Shown: positions 48,005 to 60,513, counted from the first letter of the stretch. The stretch: DNA of 64,000 bases from Corticium candelabrum (GCF_963422355.1 NC_085097.1:6382631-6446630), one strand, 5' to 3'. Translations and numbers: made by a program. The notes: a model not told the origin generated them from the letters alone.

Positions 48005-48205
48005 CACGGTACGTACTTCTATTGGAATTCAAATTCTTGGTATACCTATTGGACATCAGGAATATGTTTCTAAGGTTTGCATGGAAGTTGTGAAATCAGG
48101 CAACAATCTTTGTCAGCAGTTGTCAGATTTAAATGAACCTCAGGGAGCTATGATTGTACTAAGACATTGTCATACAACTCGTCTCAACCATCTGGCTGAA
48201 AGTGA
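48005..48205 (+). mobile_element. LINE reverse-transcriptase fragment
   Basis: Plus strand reads IQILGIPIGHQEYVSKVCME, then LNEPQGAMIVLRHCHTTRLN. This resembles the region just after the RT catalytic core in non-LTR elements (VLGxPIGS ... DPQxAxxLLRxC). About 60 codons survive, joined directly to a duplicated fragment of the POLR1F 5' end. Confidence 0.6.
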
Positions 48206-48219
48206 TCTAAAAAAGGAGA

Positions 48220-48303
48220 TTCTACAGAAATCCAGGATACTGATATCCGGGTTACAACATGAGACCGAAGCGATGAGACGCGTTGGAAAGGAGAGCTTCT
48301 CAT
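48220..48303 (-). pseudogene. POLR1F 5' coding fragment
   Basis: From the ATG at 48303 the minus strand reads MRSSPFQRVSSLRSHVVTRI and then diverges, matching the first 25-30 codons of POLR1F (42963). The rest of the gene is missing. It marks the left boundary of the duplicated block. Confidence 0.8.
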
Positions 48304-48702
48304 TGGGTGGATCACACAAAAGCTTACAAATTAATTACTGCGTATTTTAAGAGTTGATTTAACTTAGTGTATGAACACGAATCTGCATATAGTACCTAGT
48401 GCCAGTACTCTACATGTCTGGCTAGGACATTATTCAGGTTTACCATGTGTACTACTGATATCCAAACACACATACACGTAACACATGTCGTGGAAATATA
48501 GAATAAATGCAATCATTTGTAGTAGTATAAGTAGATGCTATACGTCCAGGCAAGCTGTTCTTTATCTGCCTAGATACACAAACGCTCACCTCTAGCTTGA
48601 TAGCTAGATAGATGGCTAGACAGGCAGACGCAAAGTGAAAGACTGATCGTGATACTAGAATGAGCAATAAAGCTTGCAACGAGTTAGCACTAAGTCGACA
48701 AG

Positions 48703-49378
48703 TCAATCTAGTTGGTCGTATCCATTTCTAGTTGAACGAAGAATCTTTGCACAAAGATAGACAATTACGCCCTGCAAAACAAGTGAAATGTAATAAATAG
48801 AGAGTCACACCTAACTAATTAATTTATTGATAAAGAAGACAACCGTCCTACAGCAGTGAGATAACGACTTACCCACGATATAGTCAACAATCCAGAGAAA
48901 GCGCAAATGATACCGCCAACAACAACACTAACGTCATCTTCATATGGATGATATGGATATGGATCGTCGTTGGATAGTGAAACAGTAGTGTACGTAATGA
49001 GGACTGTTTCAGCAAACCAGAGAAGGCAGGTCAGAGCAGAAAACGTGACGTCCGCTCTCCGTAGTCTCGCAAAACATGAACGTGTAACATGTCTGTCTCG
49101 ATACAGAATGTCAAGTGCAAGAAAAATTAGGCACAACAGATAGGAGAGAGAGACGGCAGATAGACCAATTATGACGGATAGAAAAACTATGTCAGCAGCG
49201 TCGAAAGCCCAAATAAGAAGTAGAATCAGATTTACGGTGGAGAAAGTCTGGAAAACAAGACGTTCCACAAGCTGGATAGTCAATTGCGCCACTGTCACTT
49301 CAATGCGAGTAATATTACTAGAGCAACAAGTCTGTACATTGACAGAAATGTTTCACGTCTCTTTGTGGCAGCATCCAT
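48703..49378 (-). CDS. 4-TM MARVEL/synaptogyrin-like membrane protein
   Basis: Exons 49319-49378, 48873-49247 and 48703-48771, phase 0 throughout: 504 nt, 167 aa. Four hydrophobic segments are visible (VNLILLLIWAF; VIIGLSAVSLSYLLCLIFLA; TFSALTCLLWFAETVLITYT; VVVGGIICAFSGLLTISW). A short basic-start N-terminus and a C-terminal tail (KILRSTRNGYDQLD) are cytosolic if the topology is as in MARVEL proteins. The DVTFSALTCLLWFAET segment resembles the third helix of synaptogyrin. The family call is tentative; a divergent tetraspan is the alternative. It is the only copy of five without an obvious lesion. Confidence 0.65.
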
Positions 49379-49903
49379 GTCTTGCTAACGGGTCCAACAG
49401 AACATCACTACTTTGATCACGTGAGTTTCGAACACGTGGTGGAGCCGTGTGTGCGTCGATCCTTCTATATCTATAACTAAAACGCGGCTTTTCTCATAGA
49501 GCGGCAATCTCGCGCATGAGCGAGCACGTTTCATCTCTATAGCACATGGCTCTTAGCGGCACTTTTCTACAGTTCAGCGTCTGAATATATGTATAGATAA
49601 TTGATGAACGAGCAACACATGCGCACTACAAGCATATTATGACATGCAGCATCCATACAATCAATTCAAATTGAGGTTGTCACGTGCCATCAATCTCAAA
49701 CAACACGTATACTTGTAACACATATCTACACTATACCCAAGCTCACATGCAAGACGTTCTTCTGAGGATTGCAGTGAGTCATTGCGATGGGCATGCAACA
49801 TACTCGGGTTCATTCCGATTTCTGTACGATGATCGAATAATCATTGCACAAAGATACACAATTCCGACCTGCAAAACAAATATTTTTAATCACACCCAAC
49901 ATT

Positions 49904-50057
<154 letters not shown>

Positions 50058-50262
50058 TTACCCAAACAATAGTCAAAACTGCAGAAAAGATGCAAAAGAA
50101 AGCCGCAGCAACGAGGTAGTAGGTCGGAAAGTAGTCTGACTTGTGAGTACCAAGAAATGCCGTGCCCCAGATAGCGTAGATTGTTTCAGCAAAACAAACA
50201 AGACTCGTTGCAATAGAAACCGTGACGTCTAGTATACGCAGCCTCAACAAACAGGCACGTCC

Positions 50263-50450
50263 CATAGGCGAAGGAAGCCTCTGCTGAGTGGGGGGGCACA
50301 ACGGTTTGTCAGGCCATAGAAATCCAAGAACACTGCTAACTCTATGCCTTAGGGTTAGGGTTAGGGTTAGGGTTACCCTAACCCTAAGATAACGGAGAGC
50401 ATTTTGTGGGGGCACGTGCCCCCACGGCCCCCCCGGTTCCGTCGCCACTG
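50263..50450. mobile_element. MITE-like element carrying inverted telomeric repeats
   Basis: Ends CATAGGCGA and TCGCCACTG form an imperfect terminal inverted repeat. It is flanked by CGTCC on both sides (50258-50262, 50451-50455). Paralogous copies at about 44796 and, inverted, 61231 show the empty site with one CGTCC, so insertion boundaries and a 5-bp target duplication are directly visible. Inside, four TTAGGG units meet CCCTAACCCTAA head to head (about 50352-50387), and there is a GGGGGCACGTGCCCCC palindrome. Confidence 0.85.
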
Positions 50451-50946
50451 CGTCCAATAGATCCATTTCGATTTAGAATGTCAACGGCAAGAAAAGCAAC
50501 GCACAGCAAACTGGATAAAGAGACGACAGCAATGCCAAGCTCACACGCAGCAGCCTCTCCATGGCTATTTTCCTGCTGTGGGTCTAGTCCAAGAAAGCAA
50601 ATAGCGTAGTCGTTAGTGCTGGCAAACAAGCGAGAGAGGACGATGGCCAGATTTACTGTGGAGAAGGTCTAGAGAAACGAAAGACGAGACATCGATCACA
50701 GACATGCACATAGACAATTTCGCTGCATGCTCTAGATATCTAGATATATAAATCTAAATGTCTAGTACAAGAGCAAGAAGTCTGTACAGTGACAGAAACG
50801 CTTCACGTCTCCTATCAGCATCCATTTCTCTTGATACACGCGGTCTATTAACTAATGTATGGTATTTCGAACAGGAAAAAGATCACGTGAGATCACGAGG
50901 GACATGCATGCAGCAACGACGCACGCTACTTGTGTGTACACTTACT

Positions 50947-51640
50947 CAGGGGCGTACCTAGAGCATTTAGTGGGTTGGATCTTTCAGTGCTTAAATTTAG
51001 TGGACCTCTCTGTCAGTTTAGGATGCTCTATTCTAGTTACTCTATTTATTAATTACAGGTTTATTGGAAGACATACGTAAGTATGCATAGTATAAATGTA
51101 ATACTGATACACACTGCACAAGGAGTTTTGCTGTCTAGATCTGCTTGCATCGATCTACCTACAGACATCTGGAACAGGATACCCATGCCAGCACTCTAGC
51201 AGTTTACGATGCCATTGCCATGGTGATGGCGCCAATTGTGGAAGGATTCAAAATTGTGGCACCATGCAGGCCTGACATGGCATGCATTCATGGCTAACTC
51301 GGTGTACCAGCCCGCAGACAAACAGCTAACACTGTATAGAGCATTTGCAATCATTGACCTAATTAAAATCACCGTTTTAAAGCAGTTGACTCGACTTAGT
51401 CGATTTTCGAGTTTGGACTTGGTTCTGTTTCACCAATCAAGTGGCAACGGAAAGCACTCTGTGCCACCATTTTGGTACCATGCAGCTATAAATAAGGCCA
51501 TGCAGCAACACTGATATCTGGTGCAAATATTGCATGCAGATTAGTTGTGTAAAGATCTAGATAATAGGCTGAGCGGACCCCCGACTGAAGTGGGTCGATT
51601 TGTACTCACCCCTCAAGCCCCCCTAGACGTACGCACCTAC
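50947..51640. mobile_element. Non-autonomous DNA element, hAT-like ends (tentative)
   Basis: Begins CAGGGGCGTACCTAG and ends near CTAGACGTACGCACCTA, imperfectly inverted. CAGGGGCGTA-type ends are typical of hAT elements. The empty site is seen at about 45260-45270. No transposase ORF. Boundaries are approximate. A second copy lies at 61690-62375. Confidence 0.5.
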
Positions 51641-52261
51641 TACTATACTTACAAGTTGGTAAATTCTGACGGTTCTTACACGAGTACATGCAGTAGTATC
51701 GCGCCGTTAGCAACTGTATGATTGTAGAATGGTCTGTATCAGTGAAGCGAAGCAAGGCAAGAAAAATTGGCGTCCATTTTGGCAGCCACAAATGAAGCGG
51801 TGTCAGAGGAAATCCTGTGTTCCCCGGAAAAGTGTCTCCCGGAAAACTCTAGCTTAGCCCTTACCCTCTACAAATAGTCTTAGCTAAGAAAACAATTACT
51901 CTGTCTAGCTAATTAGATACTAGAGCATCATTCATTGGCAGATCCATTGTTTTGACGTCAAGTTTGTTGCAAACGTCATAACTCAATTAGTGTTTCCAAA
52001 TCCTGGAAAGAATATCCCTAGTATTTGAGTTAGAGTATCAGAGCCGGCGAGAGCACGATGGGTGGGGAGGTGTTAGGTGGCCAAGCCCCGCCCACAGAAA
52101 ACGTAAAAATAGCTAATTTATTTAATCACTTAAACCAACATTTTCAAAAGTTCTCGCCAAAGTCACATTTCCAAAGTTGGGTAGGCTATGCCTACCTGAC
52201 ACACCCCGTTCTACCCGGATTGGTTCTGTTTATTAATATTAACTTCTTTTCCGCTCTAAAC

Positions 52262-52924
52262 ATGGCGGCCCATCACGCTCCTGTTTGGGAAATACCGACA
52301 GAAGATGGAAGGGTAGTTGAAAGGAAAGCGGAAACGGTCAACAACGAGGAGGTGCGAAATCAGCGGACGAGACGACTCGGACGTCGACTGGATCTGAGCT
52401 TGTTGCACTTGCATGAGCGTCTCTTGCTCGACGTCCTACGGGATGCTCTCACCTGCCAATCGGTCACCGTTTTAGATCTCAACGACTGCGGTCTCAACAC
52501 TCTTCCTCGTCTCATCAGCAACATGGAAAGTCTTGTCCGTCTCCGCCTACACTCCAACAACCTCAAAACCCTACCGGACACCATCAGTGATTTAAACTTT
52601 TTGGAGAGACTCTCAGTGTATGGTAACCAGTTGGAGTCTCTTCCTCGCTCTTTGTACAAGCTGCAGCAGTTGAAGATTTTGCGTCTGGGTGGAAACAGAC
52701 TGCAAGATGAAGACTTGGAAGTGATTCATGAGATGGCTGGAATTGAGGAGCTTTACCTGAGACAGAATTATGAACTTACAATCATTCCTCGTGAGGTGTG
52801 TCTTATGGAGGATCTTGCAGAGCTTAATGCAGACGACTGTGATGGTCTGGTAGCGCCTCCTTGGCAGGTCATTACGAGGGGAATTGATAGTATAAGGAGG
52901 TATGCCGAGACTCATGTGTGGTGA
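52262..52924 (+). CDS. Leucine-rich repeat protein, 220 aa
   Basis: Single exon from the ATG at 52262 (CTAAACATGG). The upstream in-frame ATG at 52058 is rejected because the homologous gene at 63004 starts here and the extra stretch lacks coding conservation. A charged N-terminal cap (VWEIPTEDGRVVERK, GRRLDLSLLHL) precedes about five to six LRRs: VTVLDLNDCGLNTLPRLISN, LVRLRLHSNNLKTLPDTISD, LERLSVYGNQLESLPRSLYK, LKILRLGGNRLQDEDLEVI, IEELYLRQNYELTIIPREV. The C-terminal cap includes LAELNADDC and ends RYAETHVW. No signal peptide or membrane segment, so probably cytosolic. The LRR style is that of PIDD1/SHOC2-type intracellular LRRs. It may act as a free-standing partner of the ZU5-bearing paralogue next door; that is inference. 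Confidence 0.85.
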   Translation: MAAHHAPVWEIPTEDGRVVERKAETVNNEEVRNQRTRRLGRRLDLSLLHLHERLLLDVLRDALTCQSVTVLDLNDCGLNTLPRLISNMESLVRLRLHSNNLKTLPDTISDLNFLERLSVYGNQLESLPRSLYKLQQLKILRLGGNRLQDEDLEVIHEMAGIEELYLRQNYELTIIPREVCLMEDLAELNADDCDGLVAPPWQVITRGIDSIRRYAETHVW

Positions 52925-53632
52925 AGTAGCTGGAAACAACTGGACATCAGGCTTAAACTCTTTTATGCCTTTCTGTAGGGCAATAGTTAGCTGAGGTGAT
53001 TGAATGTGCTAGTGTCAGCTAATGAAGTACATAGTAGGTGGAGAGACATTTTCAGATTGGGACGCTCTAACATTTATGAGACTGCTGTGTTAGGTATATG
53101 TAGTAAACAGGGTTAGTAATTGAAAATTGAAAATTAACAGCAGTTGTAGTTTTAGAGCTACAGTAACCGTCTATGACACTTGATTACTTGTTAGGCTGGT
53201 TGCATTTGGTGGAGACTGCCTATGACCAAATCAATCTGCATTGATGTGCTAAACTTTTAGACCTATACAGACTAACAGTTAGACTTGTGACCAGTCTCAT
53301 CGTGCTTTTGTCAATCTCAGATGTTTGATCCTCTAACTAACAGCTGCAGTGTACACTGTACTTTTGCATTAAGGCCTAATGAAACACAGGCCTGGATCTA
53401 GAAATTACATGTAGAACCATGAAGACACTCTTGATGACAAACGTCTCGTCTCTAGAAAACATTGAACTGAGATAATCATCACACTAAAATTGCAAATACG
53501 TGTACATCAACAATCGTATCAATATTTTAATATGCTAACTTAATTAATTAAAGTGGCTATGAGTCCTCACACCAGACTGCTTTCTGAGAAGAGAAAAAGC
53601 AGTCTGGGATGTCGAGGCCAATAAGTTATTTA

Positions 53633-53701
<69 letters not shown>

Positions 53702-53823
53702 TTTTATGTAGATTCGCGTGTATGTGTGCCCTTTAAGGGAACTGCACTTTTTAGTGTGCTGCAAACATCAATCTAGATACAGTATATGTATTAAGTCAGG
53801 TTCCCGTATGTCACTGACAAGGC
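52925..53823. other. Intergenic between LRR genes
   Basis: No coding stretch. The first 300 bp recurs after 63666. A (GT)n array lies at 53636-53698, about 125 bp upstream of the next ATG. Confidence 0.6.
53636..53698. repeat. (GT)n microsatellite
   Basis: About 31 GT units in the putative promoter region of the LRR-ZU5 gene. Confidence 0.97.
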
Positions 53824-56800
53824 ATGGCTCACGTTGGCAACTACGATCTTGTTTGGCGGGTTGTTGCAGGAAATGGAGAAATAGCGGAACGTAAAGCGAA
53901 AAAAGTCGACGACGAAGATGTGAGAAATCCGCAGACGAGCGATGTTGGACGTCGACTGGACCTTAGCATGTTGTCTATCGAAGAGAACTGGCTGAGTGAG
54001 TCACTTCAACAAGAATCTTTCCAGTACTATTCTATCACCGTTTTGAATCTCAACGACTGCGGTCTTAAAAGTATTCCGAATTTCATCTGCAATGTTACCA
54101 ACGTTGTTCGACTCCGAATACACTCTAACGATCTCAAGACGCTGCCAGACACCATCGGTGATCTGCGATACTTGGAAAGGCTCTCAGCGTATGGAAACCA
54201 GTTGGAGTCTCTTCCCCGGTCTTTGTACAAGCTGCGCCAGCTAAAGATTTTGCGTTTGGGAGGAAACAAGCTGCACAATAGAGATCTAGACAGAATCCAA
54301 GGGATGGTTGGACTCCAGCAGTTATATTTAATACAAAATCAATACATTACATCTATTCCACGTGACCTGAATCTTATGGACAACCTTACCGAGCTCAATG
54401 CAGATGATTGTGGTAATAGAGCTCTAGCTCCTGTACCTAGATGGAGAGGTAGAGGTAATTCAATATTGCCTCAGAATGTAGTCATGCATGTACGTATTGT
54501 TTCTTTTCATGTGATTTTGTGTTGTTGTTCAGCTGTACAAAGATTGTCGAAGTTACCTGAACCATCAAGATATGAGGAGACAAGATCCAGTGAGCTGACA
54601 GATGAAACAAAACCATTTGCAAAGGCATTACTAGATGACAGGTGAGACTGTGAATGTTACATTCGATGTAATTATTTACACAATTTGATAATTTGACTGT
54701 GTTTTCGCTTGATCACAATTTAATGCACAGATAAAATTTTGTGAAGGTTGTGCCATTGAAGAGGATGTTAGACATATGCATACCCTTGAAACTTGAACCT
54801 TGACCAGACCATCAAAATAGGGGAGCTATGCAGAAGATTGACAATCATGCAAACAGGAATTAAGACAGATGGACAAACTAATAAGGAGCCCTTCGGTTAC
54901 AGAAGATGACACTCTTGTGATGAGCTCAAGAACAAGACATAGACATATCTATGCTAATTCCATAAACTACTGAAATTGTTTGGACTGAGTTTTTAGCATA
55001 TTCTGTGGCCGTATTGTTTTACTCACAGATGCATAGCTTTGATACAACCGTTAAATCTGTTTAACAGTTGTGTTTCATGCTAAGTGCACATTTTGCCACT
55101 AGAACATGCTTAACCACTATAGTCTATGCAGTGGCGACAGAGCGACTTGCAAGTTGGGGGTGGAGCATAAAAAGACGACGGCTGTGTACATTAGGTTCCC
55201 CATGCCTCACCAAGAGTGAATTGTCGACATTTCCTGTTGGGAATCGCTTTCTGATGTTGAACTTTAACTTAAATATTTCTCATAGGCAACAGAAAGCGCT
55301 TACAATATACACATCTATAGGTCTGGTGAACACTGCCCCAAATTCAGATACTTTTCCCCAAAACTTCTTCGCAGTTATTGATTGTCAAGTTGGGGTAATC
55401 TCCCAGCTCCATCGCCACTGCATATGTATACCTGAGCACAATATTAATGATAGGGGGCAGGGCCATGGCCGTACCACAGTGGCACTTTTTCTAGAGTGAA
55501 CCGTCTTATTTTAGGGTCATAGGAACTGGTCCTGTTGGTCTGTTTGTGGCCGAACCATCTTTCAGAAACTGTACTTCCGACAGTAGACTGTTAAAATATG
55601 TAGTTGTTAAATAACTAATATATCTATAGTTAGAAAGAAAGTAACTGAAACCATCTGACTTTGAATTAATTAATTGCTATTTACACTTCCCTGAGGTCAT
55701 TGCGTAGCCACATATTACAGTAATTGATGGTAAATGAGAGTAATTATTCAAGAATTCGACTGTTCCAGTACATTAGGTAGTGTATGCTGGAAGACTGCTC
55801 TTTTGGCTGGCTATCCCTATTACCACGCATTAGGCCTGACCACTTTTGAATGCTTCCTACAGCCCTGGGGGCAACACGGTGAGTGACAAGCATGTCATAG
55901 TTTAGTTTGCTTGTGTACAAGGTTGTGTATCTGCTTTGGGACAATTGTTTAACGAGTCTGCTGTACTCACTGATTTCTTGACTCTAGAGCTGATAAACAG
56001 AGTCAAGGCATACTTGACAAGCTACCCAAAGAGAAAGAAAATCCAGTGATACGAGAATTCAGTGAGCAGATACTGATGGCGTGTGATTGTAGCTAAAGTG
56101 ACAATTTGAATGCTGGATGTTTTATAGTTGATTGGAATCCTCTGAAGCAGCTGGATGCAGTGCTTGTTGACATTCCTGTAGAGGATGTTTACTGGTGTGG
56201 TGGAATACTTAGCATGATGACAATAAGCAGAGAACCCGCAGCCGCAGATGTTGTTTCATTCAGCTCAGTCATCGGTCAATCAGGTGGCAAGTGTGGCTCT
56301 GATGACATTTTCTTGATTGCGCCATCCGGTGCTGTATTAGTACCACAGGAGTTTCAATGTGATATTATGCTTCATTCACATTTTATGCCTCCTACTGACA
56401 GTGACAAAGAGGAAATAGTTGTGAGCCCTTGTGTCCATCTTTCTCCGTCTGAAGTTAATTTTAGGGATTACGTTCAACTTCAGCTGCCTGCATTTGTATC
56501 ATTTAAATCTACACATTCTGGCAGTGGCTGGCTACTTAGATTAATGATGATATATCAAACTCCTGATATCGAACCAGCAAAGTGGCATACAGCACTCACC
56601 ATTAATACAGCTACAGGAGAAGTAGTATCACAGTCACCTTCTGTCCAATTTGATGCTCATCGAGGCATCATTTATCTTCGGCATTTCTGCTGCCTTTGTT
56701 GGTTGGGCTCCATACTTAACATTCAATCATGGGTAGAAAAATGTGTTTCTTATGTTTTGTTTGGAAAGCGTCTCGAGCAGCACAAGTGGATGGTTTCTGT

Positions 56801-57361
56801 TCATGTCATTCATGGTGCGAACGTTGTGGTTACAGAGTTGCGTCAAATGTTGGAGATGCAGTCATACATTTTACTATGCCCTGCTATAAACTCTATCATT
56901 GGTCGGTGTGGGCATCTAACATTGTCTGCTAAGGCTAACGATCCGTGGAAACTTTGCAAACAATCCGCAGAAGCTAGAATTTCAACTAAGTTAATATGGA
57001 ATGGTCCTATCAATGGAGCAACAAATTTTCAAGTTATAATGGAAGATCCTACAGGCAATTCTGGATATCTTGAGTGCACATTCACGGCAGCATTTGAAGG
57101 TGACTATATGGCTGTGGAACCAGTCACACTTGATGTTACTTTTCCAATTTCTTCTGACTTTCAACTACGCAATTCTTCTTCCACGCATCAGCCCAACACT
57201 GTTAAGTACTTTATCAGCAATTCACAGAATCTGGCATTTGGACCTAATCCTCAGATTGGCATTGCCCCTTCCAGCATATGTACTGTTGACAGGCAAGTCG
57301 TTGCAGGTGCTTTACCTGTCGCTACGGACAATACTCAACCTCTAGAAAACAAAGGTTGTGT

Positions 57362-57428
<67 letters not shown>

Positions 57429-57541
57429 TGTGTCTGTGTCTGTGTCTGTGTCTGTGTCTGTGTCTGTGTCTGTGTGTCTGTGTCTGTGTCTGTGTCTGTG
57501 TGTCTGTGTCTGTGTCTGTGTCTGTGTCTGTGTCTGTGTCT

Positions 57542-57625
<84 letters not shown>

Positions 57626-58186
57626 TGCAGCATTGTTTTCATGTTATGATTACTTTCTCACTAAGAAATACTACAGGGTTCAGATAAATTAGTTTGACAA
57701 TTCTGTTTGTTTGCTAAGGAGTGGGTGAAAGCATCTCTGCTATCACTGGGAGCACCATTAATCCTGATCACATTGCAATTGGTGTTAGTATCTATTTATT
57801 TGCTATTCTACTTGTCATCTTCATATTCCTGATCATTTTCCTTCAGGTTTCCAAGCTTCTACACATTGCCCTCAACTCGGCAGTTGCTCACGAAAGAGCC
57901 ATGCCTTCAGCAAAATGTATAGTTCAGTTTATTAGTCAAGGACAGGATGAATACAAGATTGAGGAAACGGGAGCTGAAAGTGTCAACAATGAAGTGGAAG
58001 TCTTGTTTCCTGGTAATCATTTATGAATCACTTATATACATTGGACGCAGTGTATGACTTGAGTTACTGTTTTGTTGGTTTTCAGCATGGCCTCTTGCTG
58101 ATCATGTGCTTGTGAGAATAGCACTAGCAACTGACAAGAAGCAGCAGCTTGGAGTCGGATTCGTGACTGTTGGAGAATTCTTGTGA
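53824..58186 (+). CDS. LRR-ZU5-UPA-transmembrane protein
   Basis: Six exons: 53824-54454, 54533-54641, 55988-56088, 56128 (or 56161)-57354, 57719-58012, 58086-58186. Phases close to 2463 nt, 820 aa (809 with the later acceptor). Residues about 1-205 are a cap plus LRRs (LNLNDCGLKSIPNFICN, YLERLSAYGNQLESLPRSLY) of the same family as the stand-alone genes here. A linker follows (RLSKLPEPSRYEETRSS). The fourth exon holds ZU5 (SGGKCGSDDIFLIAPSGAVL, VVSPCVHLSPSEVNFRDYVQ), then UPA-like sequence (LFGKRLEQHKWMVSVHVIHG, LTLSAKANDPWKL). The fifth encodes one membrane helix (YLFAILLVIFIFLIIFL), and a tail of about 100 aa follows. LRR-ZU5-UPA is the PIDD1 layout, but no death domain is seen and a membrane helix replaces it. 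The short third-fourth intron (39 or 72 bp) is the weakest junction. Confidence 0.7.
55125..55424. mobile_element. MITE with 13-bp perfect inverted ends
   Basis: TATGCAGTGGCGA at the left and TCGCCACTGCATA at the right are exact reverse complements 300 bp apart. No ORF of coding character. The ends are related to those of the element at 50263-50450. It lies in an intron of the LRR-ZU5 gene; no flanking target duplication could be fixed. Confidence 0.75.
57355..57624. repeat. (GT)n/(TGTGTC)n compound repeat in intron
   Basis: Immediately follows the donor of the fourth LRR-ZU5 exon and fills most of the intron up to 57718. The open frame across it is a repeat artefact. Confidence 0.97.
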
Positions 58187-58691
58187 TAGCCATGTATTTC
58201 AACGTGAGCTCACTACTTTTATTAATACTTAGTATGTACATGAGCAATACTCATACTTTACTAATTTATTATGACATGCTAGACTTTCTGTGTATATTTT
58301 GTAAACATTGGTGTAGATTTGTATGTTAGTTTTGTGCTTTCTATTGGCTCGTTAACAATAAATCTTGCAATTCAACGGATGTCACTGCCAGAGTCTATAG
58401 ACTTTGCAGTTTCAATCCGTCACCCTTTCAACATACTTTCTGGCAACATTTTCAGGAGACAATCTCCAACGTCATTGTTGATATGGGAAAAGAGCATTCT
58501 CATAGAACAGATATCCGCTATAGACACGCCAAACCTTTGCAAGTTGCCCATATAAGCCTTTTTTGCATGAAGCGATCCACACCCATTTTTAGGTGGCTTC
58601 ATCTAGACTTTTAGTACTCCGTCCTTGAACAAGTTGGGGTCAAATCGAATACCTATAGTCAACAAATGTCTGTATATCGATATACAGCAAT

Positions 58692-58868
58692 CATAGGCGT
58701 AGGAAGCAGGGGGGCCACTGGGGCCATGCCCCCCAATCAGCAGCTTATGGTCACTTTACATAATTAGGTCATTGTGAAAACAAGGTACAGTACAAGTGGA
58801 AAAAACTAAGAGCTCCATGCAATAATGGCATCTATGTTGCTCCCCCCCCAACTTGGATTGTGCCACTG
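58692..58868. mobile_element. MITE-like element, diverged
   Basis: Starts CATAGGCGTAGGAAGCAGG and ends TGCCACTG, the same end types as 50263-50450, with G- and C-runs inside each end (GGGGGGCC, CCCCCCCC). No clear target duplication. Confidence 0.5.
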
Positions 58869-59109
58869 GTGCCAATGATTTTGAGCTGATTAGGTTGTTT
58901 ATTGTCTTCAATTACGTTTACGTTGCGTAAAATGTATTAATATCAATATTTTCCGGTTCTCCTCAAATTGTCATGGCAGTTAGACTGCTCATGCTTGGAG
59001 AGTTGAAACAGAGAACGGAGAGATAGAGGAAAGGAGAGCAGAACCAGTCGCCGGCGAAGAAGTTAGGAATCCGCGGACGGGAGCTCAGGGATGTCGACTG
59101 GATCTGAGC

Positions 59110-59667
59110 ATGTTGCCTATCAAGAAGGACTCGTTCATGACCAGGCAACACACGTTCTACTCCAGTTATTCCTTTCGAGATGTCCATGACTACAATCCAC
59201 TCACTGTCCTGGACGTCACTGATTGCGGTCTCAACACTTTTCCACATTTCATCCTAAGCGCAGTCAATCTTGTCCGTCTCCACTTGACCTCCAACAATCT
59301 CAAAACGTTGCCGGATGCAATAGGTGATCTTGGTTACCTGGAAAGGCTTTCAGTTTATGGGAACCAATTGGAGTCTCTTCCTTGGTCTTTCTACAAGCTG
59401 CGCCGCCTGACAATTTTTCGTTTGGGCGGAAATAATCTCCAAGACCACAACCTGCAGCCAATCCAGCAAATGGCTGGACTTCAGCACTTATATTTGAGGC
59501 AGAATTACAGGCTGACGTCGATTCCACGCGACGTGTGCCTCATGAGAAGTCTGAGGGAGCTCAATGCTGATGAATGTGATAACTTGAGGTCTCCCCCTCT
59601 TGGAGTCATTAAACAGGGAATGTCCAATGTAAGGAGGTACTACCAACATTCTGGATGGTACTACTAA
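59110..59667 (+). CDS. Leucine-rich repeat protein, possibly N-terminally truncated
   Basis: Third LRR paralogue, 185 aa from the ATG at 59110 (MLPIKKDSF). The repeats are intact: LTVLDVTDCGLNTFPHFILS, LVRLHLTSNNLKTLPDAIGD, LERLSVYGNQLESLPWSFYK, LTIFRLGGNNLQDHNLQPI, LQHLYLRQNYRLTSIPRDV. The N-terminal cap shared by the paralogues is present upstream (VETENGEIEERRAEPVAGEE) but is out of frame with the likely ancestral ATG at 58973, and a stop lies between them. The gene has therefore either lost its cap and starts at 59110, or is an early pseudogene. Divergence from the 52262 gene is clearly larger than that of the 63004 gene. Confidence 0.65.
   Translation: MLPIKKDSFMTRQHTFYSSYSFRDVHDYNPLTVLDVTDCGLNTFPHFILSAVNLVRLHLTSNNLKTLPDAIGDLGYLERLSVYGNQLESLPWSFYKLRRLTIFRLGGNNLQDHNLQPIQQMAGLQHLYLRQNYRLTSIPRDVCLMRSLRELNADECDNLRSPPLGVIKQGMSNVRRYYQHSGWYY

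Positions 59668-60513
<846 letters not shown>

Larger units (their letters stand above)
50690..53200 (+). repeat. Segmental duplication, copy C1
   Basis: Matches about 61500-64000 in direct orientation: 4-TM first exon, the 0.7-kb element, and a whole LRR gene with its downstream sequence. The right copy runs off the window. Confidence 0.9.

Noticed and set aside
52058-52261. In-frame upstream extension of the first LRR gene
   Set aside because: The homologous 62790-63003 region does not preserve it as coding and both genes share the later ATG context.
55068-55499. 143-codon open frame in the LRR-ZU5 intron
   Set aside because: It spans the MITE with perfect inverted ends and shows no family resemblance.
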